A DNA stretch of 64,000 bases from VBDM01 sp035499735 (lineage in GTDB: Bacteria; Pseudomonadota; Gammaproteobacteria; Burkholderiales; SG8-39): contig DATJYC010000001.1 in NCBI GenBank assembly GCA_035499735.1, positions 1 to 64,000 on the forward strand, written 5' to 3'. A program made the translations under genes and the position numbers. Within the stretch, counting starts at the first letter, position 1. Every line of letters starts with the position of its first letter. This document shows positions 33,481 through 42,122 of the stretch, piece after piece. Below the pieces are notes generated by a model that saw only the letters and a program-made list of their open reading frames with translations, had not been told where the DNA came from and ran no database searches.

Positions 33481-34211
33481 GCCGCCTCCGCGTGCACGTC
33501 GGAGCGGGTGATCGAGCGGAAGAAGTCGTCGAGCTTGCGTGTCGAGGAGCGCGCGGCGAGCTCCTGCGGCGCGCCGTCGGCGACGATCCGGCCGCGGTCG
33601 ATGATGATCGCGCGCGTGCACGCGGCCTCGACTTCCTCGAGGATGTGAGTCGAGAAGATGATCGCCTTGTTCTCGCCCATCTGGCGGATGAGGGTGCGGA
33701 CTTCGTGCTTCTGGTTGGGGTCGAGGCCGTCGGTGGGCTCGTCCAGAATGAGCACCTCGGGGTCGTGGATCAGGGCCTGCGCGAGGCAGGTGCGGTGGCG
33801 GAACCCCTTCGACAGCGTGTCGATGGTCTGCCCGAGAACCGATTCGAGATGGCACAGATCGACGACGCGGCGGATGGCGCTGCGGCGCGCGTCGCCCTCG
33901 AGGCCGCGCATCTCCGCCGCGAACCTCAGGAACGACATCACGGACATGTCGGTATACGAGGGCGCCGCCTCGGGCAGATAGCCAATGCGCCGCTTCACCT
34001 CGATGGGACTTTCCTGCACGTCGAGCCCGCACACGGAAACCCTGCCCGCGCTGGGGGGCATGAAGCCCGTGATCATGCGCATGGTGGTGGACTTGCCGGC
34101 CCCGTTCGGCCCGAGGAAACCCAGCACTTCCCCCCGGTCTACTTCGAAGGACACGCCGTCGACCGCCCGCTTGGGACCGAAAGTCCTGCTGAGATTCTCC
34201 ACCTTGATCAC
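33477..34211 (-). CDS. ABC transporter ATPase (GldA-like)
   Basis: The protein has 244 residues. Walker A is GPNGAGKST, the Q-loop is in GYLPEAAPSYTDM, and the signature is LSKGFRHR, the normal variant in GldA/NatA-type ATPases. Walker B is LILDEPTDGLDPNQ and the H-loop is in FSTHILEEV. It powers the four-gene Gld-type system on the minus strand. No promoter could be fixed in the 213 bases shared with fdxA. Confidence 0.93.
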   Translation of the reverse strand: MIKVENLSRTFGPKRAVDGVSFEVDRGEVLGFLGPNGAGKSTTMRMITGFMPPSAGRVSVCGLDVQESPIEVKRRIGYLPEAAPSYTDMSVMSFLRFAAEMRGLEGDARRSAIRRVVDLCHLESVLGQTIDTLSKGFRHRTCLAQALIHDPEVLILDEPTDGLDPNQKHEVRTLIRQMGENKAIIFSTHILEEVEAACTRAIIIDRGRIVADGAPQELAARSSTRKLDDFFRSITRSDVHAEAA

Positions 34212-34364
34212 GCTGGCTCTCCAATCGGCGGTGCCCTACAGACCCGCGGTCCGCCGCGGAAGTTCCTTGTCTGCTGCGGCGGAACTGCAGCGGCGGAACC
34301 GGATTCTAGCCTAATCGCGCCGCCGGATGAACCAAAGTGCATTAGCTTATTCAAGGATTTGCGC

Positions 34365-34393
34365 TTTCAACCCCTGCACGATGGCCTTATAAT
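34365..34393 (+). promoter_or_regulatory. fdxA promoter
   Basis: TTTCAA, a 17-base spacer and a perfect TATAAT (34388-34393) lie 31 bases before the ferredoxin ATG. A Shine-Dalgarno-like AAGGA follows before the start. Confidence 0.6.
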
Positions 34394-34424
34394 TTTGCCC
34401 TCGATTTTGAGGCGAAGGATCGCA

Positions 34425-34748
34425 ATGACCCATGTGGTGACCGAAAGCTGCATCAAGTGCAAGTACACCGACTGTGTCGATGTGTGCCCGGTCGACTGCT
34501 TCCACGAAGGGCCCAACATGCTGGTGATCGACCCCGACGAGTGCATCGACTGCGCGGTGTGCATCCCGGAGTGTCCGGTCAACGCGATCATGCCCGAGGA
34601 AGACGTGCCGGAGGACCAGAAGAAATTCACCCCCCTCAATGCCGAGCTCGCCAAGGTCTGGCCAGTCATCACCGACGCCAAGCCCGGCCCGGCCGACGCC
34701 GATCAATGGAAGGACGTGAAGGACAAGCTGAAGTTTCTGGAGCGCTGA
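34425..34748 (+). CDS. fdxA: 7Fe-type ferredoxin FdxA
   Basis: The protein has 107 residues, the length of Azotobacter FdI-type ferredoxins. The first cluster motif is CIKCKYTDCVDVCPVDC and the second CIDCAVCIPECP, expected to hold one [3Fe-4S] and one [4Fe-4S] cluster. The C-terminal extension ends DQWKDVKDKLKFLER. It is a low-potential electron carrier in the cytoplasm. The next gene, 13 bases on, is a large flavin/Fe-S oxidoreductase that could use it as redox partner. Confidence 0.95.
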   Translation: MTHVVTESCIKCKYTDCVDVCPVDCFHEGPNMLVIDPDECIDCAVCIPECPVNAIMPEEDVPEDQKKFTPLNAELAKVWPVITDAKPGPADADQWKDVKDKLKFLER

Positions 34749-34761
34749 TGCTCCGAACCGG

Positions 34762-37700
34762 ATGCTAAAGCTTGCCCTCGGTCTTTCCTTCGCCGAGCTC
34801 TACCGCCGCGACGGACTCGCTCGGCTAGACGCCGCCTTCCTCGACCATCTCGCGGCGGCCGATGCGTCGCTGCGCTCGCGCCTCGACGCCGCTCGCGCCG
34901 GCCCGTCAGGCCTGGAGAGCAAGGCCGAATCGGCGCTGATCCTCGAGGTTGCTCCGCACCTGGACGACTTTCTCGCCGAACTGTTCGGCATCCAGGCCGA
35001 GTTCGGCGCGCTCGCCGCGCGCCACCACGAGCTCGCTCCAATCCACGCGGTAAAGCGCCAGTTCGTGCAGCGGCGCGCGGCCAACAAGGTCAGTCCCGAG
35101 GACGCGGCGAAGCTCGACGGCCCTGCGCTCGAGGCTCAGCTGAAGCGCCTTCTCGGAGGGACCTTCGACGAGCTCGGCTACGCGAAGAAGGTGAGTGAAT
35201 GGCTGGCCGACGACGCGGCGCACGCGGCCGAGCTCGACGCCGCGATGAAATACGCCGCCTGGGCGGTGCATACTCCGGCCGGGCGCGATCACGTCGCGGG
35301 CGGAGTCCTCTTCAAGGTACCGGCCAGGGTCGATCCGCAGAATCTGCTCGTTCATGCGCAGAGGGTCGAGCACGAAGGCGTCGTCACGTACACCATCCGG
35401 CCCGAGCACATCCGCCGGCGCCGGGGATTCGCGCTCACCGATCGCGGGACCGATCTCGTCGGAGCGCTCGACCAGGCCAACTACTGTATCTGGTGCCACA
35501 CCCAGGGCAAGGATTCGTGCTCCAAGGGGCTGAAGGAGAAGCCGTCACCGGACGCTCCGGGAAAAGTGACGTTCAAGAAGAGCCCCTTCGGCGTCACGCT
35601 GGCCGGGTGTCCCCTCGAGGAGAAGATCTCCGAGTTCCACACGCTCAAGGCGCAAGGACAGGCGATTTCGGCGCTCGCGGTGATCGCGATCGACAACCCG
35701 ACGGTCGCGGCGACCGGGCATCGCATCTGCAACGACTGCATGAAGGCCTGCATCTACCAGAAGCAGGAGCCGGTGAACATCCCGCAGATCGAGACCCGGA
35801 CGCTCAAGGACGTGCTCGATCTGCCCTGGGGCTTCGAGATCTACTCCCTGCTCACGCGCTGGAACCCGCTCAACGTCCGCAGGCCCCTGCCCCTGCCTCC
35901 GACAGGCTACAAGGTGCTCGTCGCCGGCATGGGCCCGGCCGGCTTCACTCTCGCGCATCACCTCATGAACGACGGACACGCGGTCGTCGGCATCGACGGG
36001 CTGAAGATCGAGCCGCTTCCCGCCGCCATCTCCGGAGTCGCACACGACGGCTCGCGCGTTCCTTTCGAGCCGATGCGCGACGTGAGCGCGCTGTACGAGT
36101 CCCTCGACGACCGCGTCATGGCCGGGTTCGGCGGCGTCGCCGAGTACGGAATCACGGTGCGCTGGGACAAGAACTTCCTCAAGCTGGTGCGGCTCCTGCT
36201 CGAGCGGCGGGCGGAATTCGCGATGCACGGCGGCGTCCGCTTCGGCGGCACGGTGAGCCTCGAGGACGCCCTCGACCTGGGCTTCGATCACGTCGCGCTG
36301 TGCATGGGGGCGGGCAAGCCCACGGTCCTGGACATTCCCAACGGGCTCGCGCGCGGCGTGCGCGCCGCCTCGGATTTCCTCATGGCGCTGCAGCTCACCG
36401 GCGCAGCCAAGGCCGACTCGATCGCCAACATGCAGCTGCGCCTGCCGGTCGTCGTGGTCGGCGGCGGACTGACCGCGATCGATACCGCCACCGAATCGCT
36501 CGCCTACTACCTCGTGCAGATCGAGAAGTTCCTGACGCGCTTCGAGGCCCTCGCCGCCGAGAGCGGCGAGGACGCAGTTCGGGCGAAATGGGACGACCAG
36601 GAGCGCGAGATCGCCGAGGAATTCCTGGCCCACGCGCGCGCGGTCAGGAAGGAGCGCGCCACGGCGGAGCGCGAAGGCCGCGAGCCGCGCGTCGTGGAGC
36701 TGCTCCGCCACTGGGGCGGCGTGACCGTCGCCTATCGCCGGCGCCTGGTCGACAGCCCCTCGTACACGCTCAACCACGAGGAAGTCGAGAAGGCGCTCGA
36801 GGAGGGCGTCAGCTTCGCCGAGGGACTGGCGCCGGTCGCAGTCGACGTCGACAATTACGGCGCCGTTCGCGGTATCCGCTTCACGCGCCCGAGCGGGCTG
36901 GAATCCGCGGAGCACCTGCTGCCGGCGCACACGGTGTTCGTCGCAGCGGGAACCCAGCCCAACACCGTGCTGTCGCGCGAGCACGCGGGATTCGCGCTCG
37001 ACGGCAAGTATTTCCAGGCCTGCGACGAGGACGGGCAGCCGGTCAAGCCGGAGCGCTCGATCTCGAAGCCAGGGCGCGCCGACGTGCTCCTGTCGCGCAC
37101 CGCCGACGGCCGATTCGTCAGCTTCTTCGGCGACCTCCACCCCTCGTATTTCGGCAACGTGGTGAAAGCGCTCGGCTCGGCGCGCCAAGGCTACCCGGTC
37201 GTGTCGCGCGCGCTCTCGCGAAGGCCCGCGCAGTCGCCGCGCGCGCCCGCGGAGTTCTTCGCCGCGCTTGCGGACCAGCTGGTCGCCACTGTCCACAAGG
37301 TGGAGCGGCTCACGCCGAACATCGTCGAGGTTGTGGTGCGGGCGCCGCTCGCGGCGCGCCGGTTCCGGCCCGGGCAGTTCTACCGCCTGCAGAATTTCGA
37401 GACGCTATCGCCCGTCGTTGAGACGGCCGGCGCCTCGACCCGGCTCCAGATGGAGGGCCTCGCCATGACCGGCGCCTGGGTGGACCGGGATCGCGGCCTC
37501 GTTTCGACCATCGTTCTGGAGATGGGCGGGTCATCGGACCTGTGCGCGATGCTCAGGCCCGGGGAGCCGGTGATCCTCATGGGGCCGACCGGGAGTCCGA
37601 CGCATATCGCTGCGGGCGAGACCGTGATCCTCGCGGGCGGCGGCCTGGGCAACGCGGTGCTCTTCTCGATCGGCGCGGCGTTCCGCGAACAGGGCTCGAA

Positions 37701-38271
37701 GGTGCTCTACTTCGCGGGGTACAAGAAGGTCCTCGACCGCTACAAGGTCGCGGAGATCGAGGCCGCCGCGGACGCGGTGGTGTGGTGCTGTGACGAGGAG
37801 CCGGGCTTCAGCCCGACGCGCCTCCAGGATCGCAGCTTCGTCGGGAATATCGTCCAGGCGATGGACGCGTACGCCCAGGGACTCCTCGGCTCTCAGCCCA
37901 TCCGCATGCACGATGCCGACCGGCTGATCGCGATCGGCTCGGACAGGATGATGGCGGCGGTCGCGCGCGCGCGCCACGACGTGCTGAAGGACCATCTGAA
38001 AGCGCAGCACGTCGCGATCGGATCGATCAACTCGCCCATGCAGTGCATGCTCAAGGAGATCTGCGCGCAATGCCTGCAGCCGCACGTCGACCCGCATACG
38101 GGCAAGAGAAGCTACGTGTTCTCGTGCTTCAACCAGGACCAGGAGCTCGACCGGGTCGATTTCGGCGCTCTCTCGGAGCGCCTCAAGCAGAACTCGCTGC
38201 AGGAAAAGATGACCGCGCAGTGGATCCGGCGTTGCATGCCGGAGCTGCGCAGGCTGCGACAGCTCGTTTAG
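34762..38271 (+). CDS. NfnB/GltD-NfnA/PyrK-like fusion flavin/Fe-S oxidoreductase
   Basis: This is one chain of 1169 residues. Residues 1-235 are a helical domain I do not recognise. Residues about 240-340 hold seven cysteines (C242, C245, C253, C283, C323, C326, C330), like the double Fe-S N-domain of GltD/NfnB. Two dinucleotide folds follow: GMGPAG at 389-394 (FAD) and GGGLTA at 567-572 (NADPH-type). From about 840 a ferredoxin-reductase domain begins (FRPGQFYRLQNF for flavin, AGGGLGNAVLFSIGAAF for NAD(P)). The C-terminus has C1095, C1101, C1104, C1122 for a [2Fe-2S] cluster. The order NfnB-NfnA in one polypeptide next to fdxA suggests an NAD(P)H:ferredoxin oxidoreductase; electron bifurcation is only inferred. 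Confidence 0.85.
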   Translation: MLKLALGLSFAELYRRDGLARLDAAFLDHLAAADASLRSRLDAARAGPSGLESKAESALILEVAPHLDDFLAELFGIQAEFGALAARHHELAPIHAVKRQFVQRRAANKVSPEDAAKLDGPALEAQLKRLLGGTFDELGYAKKVSEWLADDAAHAAELDAAMKYAAWAVHTPAGRDHVAGGVLFKVPARVDPQNLLVHAQRVEHEGVVTYTIRPEHIRRRRGFALTDRGTDLVGALDQANYCIWCHTQGKDSCSKGLKEKPSPDAPGKVTFKKSPFGVTLAGCPLEEKISEFHTLKAQGQAISALAVIAIDNPTVAATGHRICNDCMKACIYQKQEPVNIPQIETRTLKDVLDLPWGFEIYSLLTRWNPLNVRRPLPLPPTGYKVLVAGMGPAGFTLAHHLMNDGHAVVGIDGLKIEPLPAAISGVAHDGSRVPFEPMRDVSALYESLDDRVMAGFGGVAEYGITVRWDKNFLKLVRLLLERRAEFAMHGGVRFGGTVSLEDALDLGFDHVALCMGAGKPTVLDIPNGLARGVRAASDFLMALQLTGAAKADSIANMQLRLPVVVVGGGLTAIDTATESLAYYLVQIEKFLTRFEALAAESGEDAVRAKWDDQEREIAEEFLAHARAVRKERATAEREGREPRVVELLRHWGGVTVAYRRRLVDSPSYTLNHEEVEKALEEGVSFAEGLAPVAVDVDNYGAVRGIRFTRPSGLESAEHLLPAHTVFVAAGTQPNTVLSREHAGFALDGKYFQACDEDGQPVKPERSISKPGRADVLLSRTADGRFVSFFGDLHPSYFGNVVKALGSARQGYPVVSRALSRRPAQSPRAPAEFFAALADQLVATVHKVERLTPNIVEVVVRAPLAARRFRPGQFYRLQNFETLSPVVETAGASTRLQMEGLAMTGAWVDRDRGLVSTIVLEMGGSSDLCAMLRPGEPVILMGPTGSPTHIAAGETVILAGGGLGNAVLFSIGAAFREQGSKVLYFAGYKKVLDRYKVAEIEAAADAVVWCCDEEPGFSPTRLQDRSFVGNIVQAMDAYAQGLLGSQPIRMHDADRLIAIGSDRMMAAVARARHDVLKDHLKAQHVAIGSINSPMQCMLKEICAQCLQPHVDPHTGKRSYVFSCFNQDQELDRVDFGALSERLKQNSLQEKMTAQWIRRCMPELRRLRQLV

Positions 38272-38272
38272 C

Positions 38273-38695
38273 CTAGTGCCAGTCCTCGCGGGGCGGGATG
38301 GGGAGCGGCATCACGGCGATCCCCTCCTCGAGAAGGTCGCGCGTCTCCTCGCCCGTCGCGACGCCGCGAATGCTGCGCTCGCGCGCTTCCTTGCGGTGGA
38401 TGCGCCGCGCCTCCGACGGAAAATCCTTTCCGACGTTCTCGGTGTTGAGAAGAATGTAGTCGACCACCTCCTGCACGCTGCGCGGATTCGGCGCGGTGGC
38501 GGGCTGCGGCGCAGGAGCCGGCGCTTCGGCATCGGGTCTTCCAATTTTCGCGGTCAGGAGCTTTTCGATCCGGGAGCCGCCGCATGCCGGGCACGAGAGC
38601 AGTCCGCGCGCCTTCTGGCCCTCGAAATCCTCCGCCGAGGCGAACCAGCCCTCGAAGCGGTGGCGATGCGCGCAGATGAGCTCGAAAACGATCAC
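38273..38695 (-). CDS. DUF1178 zinc-ribbon protein
   Basis: The protein has 140 residues. The N-terminus MIVFELICAHRHRFEGWF plus SCPACGGSRIEKLLTA gives one Cys/His and one CxxC pair, a zinc-ribbon-like start as in DUF1178. The C-terminal helical half (VGKDFPSEARRIHRKEARERSIRG, in part) is family-typical. The function is unknown. It ends one base away from the facing fusion oxidoreductase gene. Confidence 0.85.
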   Translation of the reverse strand: MIVFELICAHRHRFEGWFASAEDFEGQKARGLLSCPACGGSRIEKLLTAKIGRPDAEAPAPAPQPATAPNPRSVQEVVDYILLNTENVGKDFPSEARRIHRKEARERSIRGVATGEETRDLLEEGIAVMPLPIPPREDWH

Positions 38696-38712
38696 GTCGT
38701 CAGTGTCCCGCC

Positions 38713-39291
38713 TCAGCGGTGGAGCGGCACTTCGGAAGGAACGGTCTCCCCTTCTGGCCCAGGGGCGGGAGGCTTGTCAAGCGACATCGCCAGGCCGAGG
38801 ACGACCGCGACGATCCCCGCGATCAGCCACAGGAGCGCTTCGGCGAAGCTCGCGCGCGCCGCGTATTCGCTGCGCGAGTAGTAGGCGACGACGCGCTCGC
38901 GCGCGTCGAGATCCTCCTGGTTCGGAGCGAAGGTTCGGGTCTCGCCGTTGCGATCGATGTAAGGTCCGAGCGCGCCCGAGGCCTTGAAGTTCTGGCGCGC
39001 CAGCGCCTGGCTGAGAAGCTCCTTCTTCTCGGGAGAAGCGACCTTGCTCCAGCGGGCCGCCTGCGCCGGACCGGCCTTGTGCTGGCTCTCGGCCACCGTC
39101 ACCTTAAGGTCTGCGTACCTCTGGTACGCGAAGTAGCCGTAGAGCGCGCAAGCGCTCCCCGACAGGACGATGAGGAGCACCGCTCTGCGGTGCACGCCGT
39201 ACGCACCCAGCCGCCGCGTCCCGTCGAACAGGCAGAACAGCGCGAAGGCTCCCGCGGCAACGTTCAATATGAAATCGGGGAGGTTTTCCAT
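38713..39291 (-). CDS. Hypothetical membrane protein
   Basis: The protein has 192 residues. Two membrane helices lie near the N-terminus (FILNVAAGAFALFCLF; AVLLIVLSGSACALYGYFAY) and one near the C-terminus (ALLWLIAGIVAVVLGLAM). A soluble middle of about 90 residues carries RNGETRTFAPNQEDLDARERV, in part. I do not recognise the family. It lies 17 bases before the DUF1178 gene and downstream of the tRNA cluster. Confidence 0.7.
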   Translation of the reverse strand: MENLPDFILNVAAGAFALFCLFDGTRRLGAYGVHRRAVLLIVLSGSACALYGYFAYQRYADLKVTVAESQHKAGPAQAARWSKVASPEKKELLSQALARQNFKASGALGPYIDRNGETRTFAPNQEDLDARERVVAYYSRSEYAARASFAEALLWLIAGIVAVVLGLAMSLDKPPAPGPEGETVPSEVPLHR

Positions 39292-39355
39292 CGTCTCAGC
39301 ACTCTACGCCCAGTCGAGCGGAAGGGGACGGTAATCTAGCACATCCGCGATCGAG

Positions 39356-39439
39356 TGCCCGGGGCAGGGGTCGAACCTGCATGGCCTCGCGGCCTAGGGA
39401 TTTTAAGTCCCTTGTGTCTACCAGTTTCACCACCCGGGC
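39356..39439 (-). tRNA. tRNA-Leu(TAA)
   Basis: On the minus strand, acceptor GCCCGGG pairs with CCCGGGC. The anticodon stem GGGA/TCCC encloses TAA, and a long variable arm and the T-loop GGTTCGACCCC follow. The discriminator is A. The next bases are CTC, so CCA is not encoded, unlike the other five tRNAs here. Confidence 0.95.
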
Positions 39440-39454
39440 CGGGGTCGAGACATC

Positions 39455-39528
39455 TGGAGGCGGGAGTCGGAATCGAACCGGCGTCCACGGCTTTGCAGGC
39501 CGCTGCATGACCACTCTGCCATCCCGCC
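39455..39528 (-). tRNA. tRNA-Cys(GCA)
   Basis: On the minus strand, acceptor GGCGGGA pairs with TCCCGCC. The anticodon loop CTGCAAA carries GCA. The discriminator is T, and CCA is encoded (39455-39457). Confidence 0.96.
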
Positions 39529-39577
39529 GTGTGCCTTGAACCAGAGCAGCGCGCTTGGCGCGCTGTTCCTGGAAACC

Positions 39578-39653
39578 TGGAGCGGGAAACGAGTCTCGAA
39601 CTCGCGACCTCAACCTTGGCAAGGTTGCGCTCTACCAACTGAGCTATTCCCGC
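39578..39653 (-). tRNA. tRNA-Gly(GCC)
   Basis: On the minus strand, acceptor GCGGGAA pairs with TTCCCGC. The anticodon arm is CAACC-TTGCCAA-GGTTG with GCC. CCA is encoded (39578-39580). It is the first of the Gly-Cys-Leu set that follows pgsA. Confidence 0.96.
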
Positions 39654-39670
39654 GTTACTTAAAGCGAATC

Positions 39671-40273
39671 TTACGGGCCGCCCCCCCTGCGGTCAATACG
39701 ACGCCGGTCTCCCGGCGCCCGCGGCGCGAGAGCGCGCTGCAGGTAGTTGAACATCGAAACCAATGTCAGGATCGCCGCGATGTAGATCAGCCAGGTGCCG
39801 ATGCGCTGCACGTCGAACGGGCCGATCGTATCGTGATAGAGCAGCATCGGCACCGCGATCATCTGCGATATGGTCTTGACCTTGCCGAGGAAATTGACCG
39901 CGACACTCTTCGACTTCCCGATCTTCGCCATCCACTCGCGCATCGCCGAAATCGCGATCTCACGGCCGATGATGACGACGGCGATAATGGCGTCGGCGCG
40001 TTGAAGCTGAACGAGCACGATGAGCGCCGCTGCGATCATCAGCTTGTCCGCCACCGGGTCGAGGAAGGCGCCGAAAGCCGATATCTGGTTCAGGCGCCGC
40101 GCCAGGTAGCCGTCGAGCAGGTCGGTGATCGCGGCGGCGATGAAAAGGATCGTCGCAATCAGGTTCTGCTGCCAGCTCGAAAGCCATGCCGGCGGAACGT
40201 AGAACACCCCGATCACCAGCGGGATCATGATGATGCGCAGCCACGTCAGTAGATTGGGAAGGTTAAGCGGCAT
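39671..40273 (-). CDS. pgsA: CDP-diacylglycerol-glycerol-3-phosphate phosphatidyltransferase
   Basis: This 200-residue membrane enzyme of phosphatidylglycerol synthesis has four to five membrane segments. The CDP-alcohol phosphotransferase motif is visible: ITDLLDGYLARR, then G and two Asp in GAFLDPVADK. The start MPLNLPNLLTWLRI is the normal PgsA start. It overlaps the uvrC end by 11 bases and is followed by three tRNA genes, the common betaproteobacterial order. Confidence 0.97.
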   Translation of the reverse strand: MPLNLPNLLTWLRIIMIPLVIGVFYVPPAWLSSWQQNLIATILFIAAAITDLLDGYLARRLNQISAFGAFLDPVADKLMIAAALIVLVQLQRADAIIAVVIIGREIAISAMREWMAKIGKSKSVAVNFLGKVKTISQMIAVPMLLYHDTIGPFDVQRIGTWLIYIAAILTLVSMFNYLQRALAPRAPGDRRRIDRRGGGP

Positions 40274-42122
40274 GGAGTTCCCGGTAGATCTTCTCCGCGA
40301 GCTTGCGGCTGATGCCCTCGACCTGAGTCAGGTCCTCCACGCTCGCGCCCATCACTCCCTTCAGTCCTCCGAATCTCGTCAGCAGGTGCCGGCGGCGCTT
40401 CGCGCCCACGCCGGCGATGCCCTCGAGGGTCGACGTGGTGCGGCGCCGGGAGCGCCGCGCACGGTGCCCTGCGATCGCGAAGCGGTGCGCTTCGTCGCGT
40501 ATGTGCTGGATCAGGTGAAGCCCCGGATGGTCGGGCGCGAGCCTCACGGCGCGGTCGCCTATCCACAGCTCCTCGAGCCCGGGCTTGCGCTCCGGCCCCT
40601 TCGCGATCCCGACGAGCGCGATGTCGGAGAGCCCGACCTCGGCGAGGGCCGCCTTCGCCGCTCCCACCTGTCCCTTGCCGCCGTCGATGAAGATCGCGTC
40701 GGGCGCGATCCCCTCCCCGCCCGCGATTCGCCCGTACCGGCGCGCGAGTGCCTGGTTCAGCGCCGCGTAGTCGTCTCCGGGAACGAGGCCCTCGATGTTG
40801 TAGCGGCGGTATTCGCCCCGGCGCATGTCCATCCGATCGTACACCACGCACGACGCGACCGTCGCTTCGCCCATGGTATGGCTGATGTCGAAGCATTCGA
40901 TGCGCTGCGCCGTGTCGGGCAGCCCGAGCGCATCGCGCAGCGCGGCAAGCCGCGCCCCCCGCGTGCTCTGCTCGGAGAGCCTGGCCTTCAGCGCCTGGAG
41001 CGCGTTCTCGCGCGCCATCTCGAGCCACGCCCGCCGCTCGGCGGTCGGCCGCGTGACGACGCGAACCGCTTTCTTCGCGTGCTCGGATAGCGTCGCCTCG
41101 AGCTCCGCGGAATCGAGGTCCTCGCCTGCGACGATGAGCGGCGGGACCGGGCGCTCGAGGTAGTGCTGCGCGATGAACGCCAGGAGCACTTCCTTCGCAT
41201 CGCCCTCCTGCGCGTTCTGCGGAAACAGGCTGCGGTCCCCGAGCTGCAGGCCGCCGCGAACCATCATCAGGTTCACGCAGGCGACGCCCTCGTCGATGAC
41301 CGCGGCAACGATGTCGACGTCGACGCCGTCGCCCGTGTCCGCGTACTGGCGCTGGCTCACCTTGGCGAGCGACTGGATCTGGTCGCGGTAGATCGCCGCC
41401 TCCTCGTAGCGCCTCGCATCCGAGGCGCTCTGCATCCTCTCCTCCAGTCGCTTGAGCGCGGTGTCGCTGCCTCCCTCCAGGTAGAGCTGCGCGCCCTTGA
41501 CGTCTTCCGCGTACGCGGAAGGGCTGATGAGGCCGACGCAGGGTGCGGTGCAGCGCCTAATCTGGTAGAGCAGGCACGGGCGCGAGCGGTTCTGGAACAC
41601 CGAGTTCTCGCAGGTGCGGAGGCGGAACACCCGCTGCAGCAGCTGGATGCTCTCGCGCACGGCGCCGGCGTGCGGGAACGGGCCGAAGTAGCGGTGCGCC
41701 TTGTCCATCGGACCGCGATGGAAGCCCAGGCGCGGAAACTCCTCGCCGCTCACCATCAGGTACGGGTACGACTTGTCGTCGCGGAAGAGGATGTTGTATC
41801 GCGGGCTGAGCGACTTGATCAGGTTGTTCTCGAGGATCAGCGCCTCGGCCTCGGATCGCGTAACGGTGATCTCGACCGATGCGACCTGGCTCAGCATCAT
41901 GTCGATGCGCGGGCCGTGATCGGTTTTCTGGAAGTAAGAAGACACCCGCTTCCTCAGGTCTCCCGCCTTCCCCACGTAGAGCGCCTCTCCGTGCCCGCCC
42001 ATCATTCGGTAGACGCCCGGCAGCCCCGGGAGCGACGCGAGCAGCGGCTTGGGGTCGAAGGGCGCGACGGACGGAGCGCCTGCGCGCCCCTGGGGAGGAA
42101 GCGCCGTGCGTCGGAGAATCAT
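40263..42122 (-). CDS. uvrC: Excinuclease ABC subunit C
   Basis: The protein has 619 residues and makes both nicks in nucleotide excision repair. The GIY-YIG domain (LPGLPGVYRMM ... ALYVGKAGDLRKRVSSYFQK) is followed by four cysteines around CENSVFQNRSRPCLLYQIRR, an UVR motif (ARRYEEAAIYRDQIQSL), the RNase H-like endonuclease domain (IECFDISHTMG ... FIDGGKGQVGAAK) and a C-terminal HhH pair. The ATG overlaps the glycosylase stop (ATGA). Confidence 0.98.
   Translation of the reverse strand: MILRRTALPPQGRAGAPSVAPFDPKPLLASLPGLPGVYRMMGGHGEALYVGKAGDLRKRVSSYFQKTDHGPRIDMMLSQVASVEITVTRSEAEALILENNLIKSLSPRYNILFRDDKSYPYLMVSGEEFPRLGFHRGPMDKAHRYFGPFPHAGAVRESIQLLQRVFRLRTCENSVFQNRSRPCLLYQIRRCTAPCVGLISPSAYAEDVKGAQLYLEGGSDTALKRLEERMQSASDARRYEEAAIYRDQIQSLAKVSQRQYADTGDGVDVDIVAAVIDEGVACVNLMMVRGGLQLGDRSLFPQNAQEGDAKEVLLAFIAQHYLERPVPPLIVAGEDLDSAELEATLSEHAKKAVRVVTRPTAERRAWLEMARENALQALKARLSEQSTRGARLAALRDALGLPDTAQRIECFDISHTMGEATVASCVVYDRMDMRRGEYRRYNIEGLVPGDDYAALNQALARRYGRIAGGEGIAPDAIFIDGGKGQVGAAKAALAEVGLSDIALVGIAKGPERKPGLEELWIGDRAVRLAPDHPGLHLIQHIRDEAHRFAIAGHRARRSRRRTTSTLEGIAGVGAKRRRHLLTRFGGLKGVMGASVEDLTQVEGISRKLAEKIYRELHAA

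Noticed and set aside
33477..34211. ABC ATPase signature LSKGFRHR seemed degenerate compared with LSGGQ
   Set aside because: LSKGxRxR is the normal form in GldA/NatA-type ATPases; Walker A, Walker B and H-loop are intact.
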